From Zopfochytrium polystomum (lineage: Eukaryota > Chytridiomycota > Chytridiomycetes > Chytridiales > Chytridiaceae): a stretch of 64,000 bases of DNA. The stretch is from contig JAIVFJ010000163.1 of assembly GCA_025765615.1 (NCBI GenBank), positions 62,001 to 126,000 of the forward strand, given 5' to 3'. Positions 56,401 through 64,000 of this stretch are shown here, piece by piece. Each line of letters opens with the position of its first letter. The first letter of the stretch is position 1. Position numbers and translations under genes: made by a program. The notes beneath the pieces were generated by a model. The model had not been told where the DNA came from. It worked only from the letters and a program-made list of their open reading frames with translations, and did not search any database.

Positions 56401-56758
56401 CAACCCGGTTGACGGCCAACCATTTGGAAAACACCCAGCGAGACGCAGTCCGACATCACCAGCGTCACCCCTGCTGCAATCGAGGAGCATCACTGTTGTG
56501 CGACGAGGCGGGACAAAGCTGCAGGGTGTTGCGGACGAGTGCCCTCCCGCAGGGCACCCGGATTGCGAGTACGGGGCTGGGTATGACGAGAAGATGTGCC
56601 GCCATGGTTGTGGAGAACTAGTCCAGCCTTTCATTCACGTTCCGTTTGACTGGGTGCAGCCGAGCGCATCTTCGAAGGATGGCTTTGTGAATGTTGTGCT
56701 GTTTGAGGAAGCCGGAGGGGACCCTTCAACTGTGTACTTAGCCAGAATGGCTGGCTGA
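53440..56758 (+). CDS. Membrane-anchored GH35 beta-galactosidase (plant-type)
   Basis: Nine exons (53440-53563, 53691-53866, 53939-54167, 54215-54440, 54502-54615, 54674-54934, 54990-55200, 55247-56080, 56135-56758) sum to 2799 nt, 932 residues. The ATG is in a perfect Kozak context (GCCGCCACC). The first 57 residues are cytosolic-looking and acidic, then a single membrane helix (about 58-74, VVRYVMLILFVWVII) anchors the enzyme as a type II protein. The GH35 barrel follows: HYPRSSPGMWP, TYVFWGIHEP, RIGPYVCAEFNNGGFP, the acid/base Glu265 in MENEY, the nucleophile Glu337 in FTELWTGW, then GGSNFGRYSGGP and TSYDYDAP. C-terminal beta domains carry GRAIAFLSN and GIAWVNGRNVGRYW. It removes terminal beta-galactose from glycans. 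The exon 3 donor is GC, not GT. Confidence 0.93.
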
Positions 56759-57568
56759 ATGGTTTCACCTCAAAAAGGCTCTGCTCGGCGAACGAAGTTC
56801 CCAAAATCCTTTCAGTTGTTTTCCATCGTGCAAACGAAAAATTTCCAAAATTTTCAATTCGAACAACGTTTCCATTTCCAAAGAAAACTAATCGGAAACT
56901 TGTTTTCGGAAATTTGAGTCCCCAGGCCCAGCCGACGCCGATGGAAGGCAGGTGACAAGTCAGGTCTGCAGTCAACTTCTATTTTTTTTTCTTCTCTCTG
57001 TCGATTGTCACACGTGGGGGCATAGTCCAACAGTGCCAACATGAATTTCCAAACTGAAGTTTTCTCCAATGACACCTGAAATGAGGGACACCCTGGTTGG
57101 AAATTTTTTTCCCTTTCAGTTCAGTCGACATTCTGCGCCCCAATCTTGGAAATCAACCTCTCGCTTCTCGCGAACAGGGCTTAAATCATTGTGTGTCTTT
57201 ACCCAACCCACTGTGTTGTTTTGTAGCACTGCTGGTTCCTTTTGCAAAACAGATTCTTGGCAGAAAAACTATACTTTATTTTCATTTGATCAAAATATAT
57301 ACAAGGGAATGAGAAGCTCTGTCTGTAGTCCAGTGCTCGTCCAAATGGTGTGGCCAGTCAGACAGACAAACAACCAGAATTGAAAGGTTGAACCAATCAA
57401 TATGACTGCACAAGAATTCTGCATAATTTCTATGCAAATACGGAAGGTTGGCTAGTCATGCTACTAGATTGGTAAGCATTCTCCAACACCCCCCCGCAAT
57501 TTAGGGAGCGTGACCTGTTGATCAAATTCAATAATTGTCTCAACTTTATGGAACACTAAGTTGGAAAA
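56759..57568. other. GH35 3' flank and repeat boundary
   Basis: No gene. 56820-56920 is rich in GAAA/TTTC (TTTCCAAA repeats), and near 57070-57110 a similar GGAAATTTTTTTCC segment appears. A C-run near 57487-57496 marks the edge of the copia remnant. Confidence 0.5.
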
Positions 57569-59569
57569 CTAACCTCTGGAATTGCACCAGATCCATAAAT
57601 GTCTCAAACAGAAAACCTTTTGAGTAAGGATAAAGCTGTGCCTAGAATTTTGTGATGTTGAGACTTGCAACATCAGCTGCTTGAGATGCATCTTTGAATC
57701 CTCTGATTCCAAGTAGATCTCTGAGATGAAGAAATTGCTTAATCGGCAATGATTTTTGTCTTGAGAGATAGGAATCACACCTTTGGTGTGAAGTTGAAGT
57801 TCATTCCAGAGATTCCTTATCCACAATGCTTCTTTGCAAGCTTCAGTGGAACTGAGTGGAATTGTTTTCTGTATAGTTGATGACCAACTTATTAAACATC
57901 CAAATACCATGAAAGCATAACCAGATCTTGATCTGCTTTTGGTTTCCTCACCATAGCTGGCACCAGCATAACCAGTAGGTATCATGTTTTCAGGAATGGT
58001 TCCAATGGATTCTTCATCCCATGGTGAAAACATAAGAAGGTCATTGTTTGAAATGTAATGAAACAATCCATAATCATAAGTTCTTCGCAAGTAGCGATAG
58101 ATCCTACCTAGAGCAGTGAGATGCTGTTTGGTTGGACTTTGAACATATGACACTAATCTGCCAACAGAAAATGATAAATCTGGTCTTGTTTTATTTGCAA
58201 GGTATGCAAGTTTCATTAGAAACGATGCGTAGTGTGAAGTTTCTTGTGAATGCAATAATTCACTTTCTTCATCATGTTTCCATTTTGATAACATGGGAGT
58301 TTCTTCACAGTTGTCAATTTGGATATCCCAAACTCCAATTTGTCGCAAAATCTTCCAGCATATAGTCGTTGAACTAAAAATATGCCATGGTTGATTTGAA
58401 GTATTTCTACTTTTAATAACCAGTTTGCTTGACCCAAGTCAGTCATGATGTTCTTTCATTTCATGTTTGAAAGTGTTGATGTAGATTTGGTCGGTTGAAG
58501 CAATCATGATATCATCAACGTACATAACTACAATGAGCAATTTGTTTCTTTGAAATCAAATTTAACCCAAGTTGATGGTTCACTCTTTAATGGTTTGTAA
58601 CCATGAAGTTCAATGATGGCTTTAATTTTTAAATACCATTGTCTAGAAGATTGATGTAATCCATAAAGACTTTGTTTCAATCGAATAATGCAGAGTTCCC
58701 CCCCTTCGATTGTAAACCTCAAATCCTTGTGGGCATTTCATGAAATTGTCCTCAACCAAGTCTCCATAGAGAAATGCGGTTGATACATCCATTTGTTCAA
58801 TGCTCATATTCAGAGCCAATGAAAGGACTATCATGAGTCGAATGGTTTCTGCTTGTACTACTGGAGAGTAAGTCTCAGTATAATTTATACCTTGAACTTG
58901 TGTGAAGCCTTGGGCAACACTGCAAGCTCGAAATCTTTCAACAAATCCATTAGGTGTGATCTTTAGATCAAATACCCAACAAAATCCCAAAAGAACGTTG
59001 TTTGTTAATTGATTCTTGTCAACAATCTCATAAAGATCTTTGTCAGTCCAAGAATTAATTTCTCGAATCATAGCAGCAAGGAAGAAATGACCAAATGGTC
59101 CTTCTACTGTCTCTTTGATGTTTCCAATGTAAACATCAGATGCTTTGATTTTCAAACCTACTTCAGTTGGATAAACTGTTGGAGAAGGTTTAGGCCATTT
59201 AATTTTATCATGCAATGGATGATGAGGATTAAATAGCAAAATGGTTTCCTTCTTTTTACTAAGCAACGTGCAAAATTCTAGTTTTTCTCGGATGGCAACT
59301 CCGCCAAAATTCTCCTTCGTACCTTTCAACAGACATTGCAAATGCCCTCCAAAGACAGTCCGACAGACAGAAGGGAGAGATGGACAGACGGATAACCGGC
59401 CAGGTTGTTGACCTTCCTTTTCCAGTTTTTCTGGTGAGTTTTTGATTGGGTAAATTAAGCCCCCTGCTCCGCTAATTGCAGTTAGGACGTTGTCAGTCTT
59501 AATTTTTTTTAGCTGATGTTGGTGCAGCTCATTAACGAACCAACAAAGTGCCAGTGAACATACTTCCAA
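57569..59569 (-). mobile_element. Ty1/copia pol remnant (RT and RNase H)
   Basis: Minus-strand frames, in order: RT start with a WTDKDLYEIV linker; core motifs FRACSVAQGFTQVQGINY, SPVVQAETIRL and MDVSTAFLYGDL; then LKQSLYGLHQSSRQWY; a V-DD box (YVDDIMIAS) near 58515; a tether (MTDLGQANW); then RNase H with LTALGRIYRYLRRTYDYGL, GYAGASYG and SLSSTEAC-like motifs. At least four frames and stops break it, so it is dead. CG is almost absent. It is a different, better preserved lineage from the remnants at 1 and 18.5 kb. Confidence 0.9.
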
Positions 59570-59759
59570 GATGATTGAGACCCAAAGGATTACCTGCAGA
59601 TGAGTCCACCACGTTTCAAAGCTCCATTGGTGCTTTCAATCCCTTCTTCTTAGAAAGTGAGGAAAGTGTGTTTGTGGTGGGAGTATGAACACTATTTGAT
59701 ATTTCTTTCTGAATATCTTCATAATTTGTTGACCGGCACAGTGGGACTTCGCATTTCTG

Positions 59760-60135
59760 CTCAGTCTGTCAACTAGCATGTCTCAAACTTGGCACCTTCC
59801 CAATTGAAGGGAGCACTCTAACCACTGAGCAAGGGAGCCTTGTATCAGTAATTAGAATCAAGACTGAGTCTTTCTGTCTGCAACATCGCCAATAATAAAT
59901 CATAATAATAAATTAATAGTAAGTAGAGCTCAGAGGCAGACATACAGAGCCAGTCGGAGGCTGTATGAAAACCCAATAAATAATAAGAGAGTAGGAATCC
60001 AAGCCTAGTCACATTTTGCCAGTAAAACGCAGGTTGAGACAGGGTGGTAATCCTCACAATTACCAGTTAAAAAGTGGGTATACACATATTTATTTGATGT
60101 CACAGGCTCAACTGCCTGTCGTCCTTACAGAATGG
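59760..60135 (-). repeat. tRNA-derived SINE family A, copy 2
   Basis: Matches 6380-6775: the minus-strand tRNA-like head (TTGCTCAGTGGTTAGAG, CCCTTCAATTGGGAAGGTGCC), an AAT-rich middle, then GTGGTAATCCTCACAATTACC and GTGGGTATACAC blocks and the CACAGGCT..CTGTCGTCC end. The anticodon position here is CAA instead of CGA. It sits directly upstream of the copia remnant. Confidence 0.75.
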
Positions 60136-61084
60136 CATTAGGAAAAGGAGAAAAAGAAAGAAAAAAAAGGAAGAAAAATGAAAAGAAGGAAGACTGAAAA
60201 ATTACTGACAAGGCAAAGCTGACAAGGGAGAAAAGATAAAAGATAAGAATCATTTACATGATTACATACACAGATGAACAAGAGGGGGCTCCAAGGGTAA
60301 TAAATAGACCCACGTAACGTAGGAGCCAAATAGCTCTTTCACTATAACAAAAAGATAATGATTCTAATTGCGCTCATAAGTGGCAATTCTTCGCTACACC
60401 AGATTAAAATTAAGTGTACATAGTGGAAAAAATTATAAATATTAGAGAAACGACCAGAATCGATTCCTCTTCTAGAAAGGTCATACATATGAAAATGTGC
60501 AATGTGTGGTACGGAATCATAGTAAAGTGAGAGCTGAAGAACCCAAACTATGACCAACACCTTACGTGAGATACTTGAGAATCTCATACTTCCTGAAGAC
60601 TGAGACTGTGCCGACTGTATTTCCGCCCACACGGGGCTGTGTTGTGCACACCGCGCAGCGCCGGCTGGGTCCAACAACAGAAAAGATTCAAGAATAGGGA
60701 GGGAAAAGAAAAAGGAAGTTTGATGGGCTAACAAAAAAGTGAAATGCTTCGATTTGAACAAGCAAAACGAGACTTGGGGAAGTTCTGACATGGCGTTACT
60801 TTGGCGTAGCAAAACCAAGCATCTAAACCATTTTCACTCTGATATGAATGTTTTGATCAAAAGAGTCTGCTTACATTTCAATTCCCGATTTCAAAGGAAT
60901 TGCAGAACAAAGGGAAATTATAATCAGCACTCTTTCGGTAACAGTCTACCCAAGTGAATGTGTGTTTGTGGGTGGTCCTTCTCCTTACTTGCAGAGGAAG
61001 AGAAAAACTCTGTTATGAATTTTTAATACATTATGATGAAACGCATACTATATAGTTGCTAGGTGAGCATGACTGGCACAGGGT
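60136..61084. other. Intergenic, no gene recognised
   Basis: AT-rich, with GA/A-rich stretches at 60140-60200 and frames on both strands that lack domains. Probably repeat debris. Confidence 0.5.
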
Positions 61085-61420
61085 AAAACCCTCTCCTATA
61101 TTTTATCCGCTTGCGCAGAGGAGGAGGAGAAAATTGTTTGCACTTTTTTTCTGTTCCACTATATACTTGGAGTATTTGTCAACAGCGTGAGCCAGCGCCT
61201 GGGTCTGCATTGGCATTGGCTCTCTCTCCCCATGGGCATCATGTAGAATGATAACTACATTGTTTCGGCTTGGAATGCGAGGAGGGGCAGCGAGCAACTC
61301 AGTCTTTCACGGAGTGTAAGGGGGTGCTTTGCGTTGTGCAAAGTGCGAAGCTTGTAATCGACTATCAAGCTGGACTATTTATATCTGGTGAATTTGTCTA
61401 CGTCGCAATGAAGGAGCGAG
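61085..61420 (+). repeat. Dispersed repeat family B, copy 4 with distal segment
   Basis: The plus strand of 61140-61260 matches the minus strand of 3950-4060 (TCTGTTCCAC-T, GAGTATTTGTC, then the GCATTGGC..CCATGGGCAT segment). The adjoining 61255-61420 matches 10585-10790. This shows the two repeat pieces belong to one longer element. Confidence 0.6.
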
Positions 61421-63208
61421 GGTTTTCGGTTATAAATTACTGTAACCAAAGTACTTTCAAAGTTCAGCAATATCCCGAAAACTTTAGTTTGTGAAGTGAA
61501 TTGATATCAAATTTGAAGTTGAGGGTAACTTGATATTATATTGAGGTGAAATCGACATGAGAAGCCAAAGTTTCGGGATAGTATGTTGTAAATTGAATTC
61601 ATTAATTGCTGGTGGCAAGTTTTGCTCAGCAAACAAACACAAATCTCTTCTTCCGAGAAATAATTTTTCTTGATTCAGTTTATGAACCAACTAGTTACAC
61701 TGACGGAGAAACGGTCATCATTGGGCTTAAAAATCACTAAGTTATTCGCAATCCAGAAATTACCGTATCGCCAAAAATAGTTCAGCTTCTGAACATATTG
61801 CTTTACAGGAAACTAACAAAGAAGCAACAAAGATAAGATACACAATTAATTGATTCTCATACAAATCAAAGGATCAGCTGAACAATTCACGATAAGGAAA
61901 ACAACAAACAAGAACAGAAGTGAGAAAGAATTTCGCAAAGTATAACTCTGAGCCTGCGGAAACAAATTCCTCGCTCTCAAGCTTCAGGAAATGGTAGCAA
62001 ACTCAATGAGCTTTTCCAACGAGCCACAAACTAAGCAAAACCACTTCGGGGAACACTCACAAAAGCTGCCATAACTAATTCCACAGGTGAAGCTCACGGG
62101 CGTGTTGATAAACCCTCCGCGGCGTGCTTAGCGTTTCACTTGGAACTCCAGGACGCCAAGGTTCTTCAGGAGAAAGCGACGGCTACGCTGTCCGCTCCCC
62201 GCATCAGGTGTAAGCCAGTCCCACGCGGGCGGATGCGGTTAAGGGGGAATTAAGAGTTGCTAAGCACTGGTCCGCGTATTAAGAGCAATTCCAGCGTTCA
62301 TGGCTTAGAACATAAGAGATGAGATATGCTCGGATTCTCGTTCTGGACTGAAGGACGCGTCAGGCCAACATGAACAAATAGGGACATCAATAATATGAGA
62401 ATCAAGAAGTTTTTCTTCTAAATTAAGAAACTCGGTTACCTGTCAACGCCTCGTTGCTCTAACAACTCCAACTTCAACCTTCGGTCACTACAGTAACCTC
62501 AACAGGGCGGCTTTCAGTGTACCCCAAATATAAGGTTTCAGACCGTTGAGGATTTTTCGAGATTGGGACTGGAAACGGATTTCGCCACGCTCCGTGGGCG
62601 GTGCGCCAGTATAGACCAACCGGTTTCCCAGCGGTAGAGGGGCCGGTCGCAAGAGGCGGGGAGAGGCGGGGAGAGGCGGGATCGGAACAGGTGGGGGGGA
62701 GAGAAGCGTTGTTCGGGAAACGAGAATGCCCGGTTACGCCCCCAAAGAAACAAAACGAAGCCAAGGCATAGTTATTGAGCTGTGACCTTGAAACTTTGTA
62801 TATGATTAGAACAACTGACTTCCAAAAGGGCACCGGAAATAAATGCGTGCGCCGTAGGTTCTCAGGAGTTGCAAGGATACCCTGGACGGTTGACTCCTTC
62901 CATATGATTGACAATGAATCTGGAAGATATGAGAGCAGGCCACAATAAAAAGGAAGGCATTTCCTACTTGGGTTCCATTATTTCAAACCCCATTCATTAA
63001 GTGCTGGATCTAGCCCTCGTTTGCCTTCTTAATGTTTCTTTCGAAAGCCCTCCCCGCGTGAGGAGATGTCGCCCACCCCGAGTACTGCAACTGCTGCGGG
63101 CTGCCGCTGTGTGGTTCTTTGGATGCTATATGGTGCGGTGCAACTTTTGGAAATGGTGCTGCGAAAATTTTAGGGTTTTGGAAGCGTCAAAAAGTCACAG
63201 AGCTGAGG
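61421..63208. other. Intergenic, no gene recognised
   Basis: CG content rises again after about 61950. A short GC-rich tandem (GAGGCGGG units at 62654-62682) is present. Frames over 62474-62914 have no domain and look incidental. Confidence 0.5.
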
Positions 63209-64000
63209 TCATTTGTGCATTTGCTCATGCAGACAGTACGGCAGATGTATCTGTCGCATTTTTCGTTTTGTGAGGGTTTTGTTCAATGAAGACCTACTTT
63301 CGTTCACATGAGAGGCGATGGATGACTTTCTAAGAAAAGGATTTTGGGGAGGTGTAGGCTGACCTCGATATTTTTCAACCATCTCCAGGATGATTCCATT
63401 CATCGCTAACCCAAGCAAACAATTGGTAAAACATCAGCCTTTATTGTTTTGTTGTCACGATGAACAAGCTGGCGACATAACCCATTTGACCCCGCTTTGG
63501 CACATTTACTCAGTCAGCATAAATTTTGTTTAACCTCTGTTCATTTTGTGGCATAAAAAAAAAAAAAGCACACTTTTCAACATTTTCAGCCCCTTCGAGA
63601 GGGTACGACACCAATATTGCCAGATCAGGTAGACATTTCCACCTCCAGCCGATTCAACCGCGAAAGCACGTCCGACGGAATTCGGTACTGGATACTACCG
63701 GCACAAAGAACCACCACTCTTGCAAGGACTCGGAGCTCTTCAAACTGCTTTTGTTTCGCCGCAACACCGGGAACCCCCGAGGTCATAGATGCAGCAGCCC
63801 CTGCTTTTAACTGTCCGTAGAGCCCACGAAGGGTGGCCATCGCGAGCAAGAAAATCTGCGGCAGGCATCTCGCGACCAATGCGTCCCACCTGCTGCTTGA
63901 CTCTGCCCACCGAGTCGCGACAGTGGCTAGCGCAGTCGGCACAGCCACTTCTGCTGATAGCGTGGAGGCAACAGCAGCGTCAAGAGGAAGTAGTCCTGTT
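63209..64000 (-). CDS. C-terminal part of an unidentified gene, cut by the window edge
   Basis: A minus-strand frame is open from the window end to about 63625 and encodes Ala/Leu-rich helices (TRWAESSSRWDALVARCL, then KQKQFEELRVLARVVVLC, IPSDVLSRLNRLEVEM). A further frame at 63209-63418 (AMNGIILEMVEKYR, then FLRKSSIASHVNESRSSLNK) may be the next exon after an intron of roughly 200 nt, ending at a stop at 63209. The joint was not fixed and no family was recognised. The helical, Leu-rich pattern resembles repeat-helix scaffold proteins but that is weak evidence. Confidence 0.4.

Noticed and set aside
62474..62914. 146-residue minus-strand ORF
   Set aside because: No domain, mixed composition and no plausible start context; not supported as a gene.
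1..64000. CRISPR array or bacterial operon structure
   Set aside because: No spaced direct repeats of CRISPR type. Genes have spliceosomal introns, so the window is eukaryotic nuclear DNA.

Overview
The window is eukaryotic nuclear DNA, most likely from an early-diverging (chytrid-grade) fungus. Genes are broken by short GT-AG introns, sit 0.3-2 kb apart on both strands, and are GC-rich. A small secreted ML/NPC2-like protein, a Cex1/SCYL1 homologue and a dual-start NADP isocitrate dehydrogenase all suit a fungus. The organism is an inference: a plant-type GH35 beta-galactosidase and a TIR/NB-ARC/TPR protein are less usual in fungi, so another unicellular opisthokont cannot be excluded.

Layout. 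1-6.9 kb is a repeat compartment: the 3' end of a decayed Ty1/copia element, one small secreted repeat protein (2.2-2.7 kb), dinucleotide arrays and dispersed repeats. 6.9-10.4 kb holds a 16-exon SCYL1/CEX1 gene with introns mostly under 65 nt. 10.4-19.6 kb is again CpG-poor and repeat-rich, with unrecognised, partly broken ORFs and a deleted copia element. 20-31.6 kb is gene-dense: a 1294-residue disordered protein ending in a PB1-like domain, a small tail-anchored-like protein, an SLC35-type transporter and an ML-domain protein.

32.8-39.7 kb contains two complete threonyl-tRNA synthetase genes arranged head to head. Their catalytic cores are almost identical in DNA over about 620 bp while flanks and introns differ, which indicates recent gene conversion. 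40-44 kb is a many-exon gene for a disordered protein, divergent from an NADP-isocitrate dehydrogenase (44.6-46.6 kb). Next come a membrane RING-H2 protein (47.0-48.2 kb), a TIR-NB-ARC-TPR STAND protein of 1008 residues (48.7-52.2 kb) and, divergent from it, a membrane-anchored GH35 beta-galactosidase (53.4-56.8 kb). 57.5 kb to the end is a third repeat block: a copia reverse transcriptase/RNase H pseudogene, a second copy of a tRNA-derived SINE, and the end of one unidentified gene cut by the window edge.

How things fit together. Most genes are ordinary housekeeping or secretory functions (tRNA charging, tRNA export/trafficking, NADPH supply, transport). The most notable locus is the STAND protein, whose architecture (TIR effector, NB-ARC switch, TPR sensor) matches intracellular immune or cell-death receptors. 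Exon models were built by hand from frame continuity, splice sites and family alignments. Where exon lengths sum to an intact frame this is stated, and one junction that does not is flagged.
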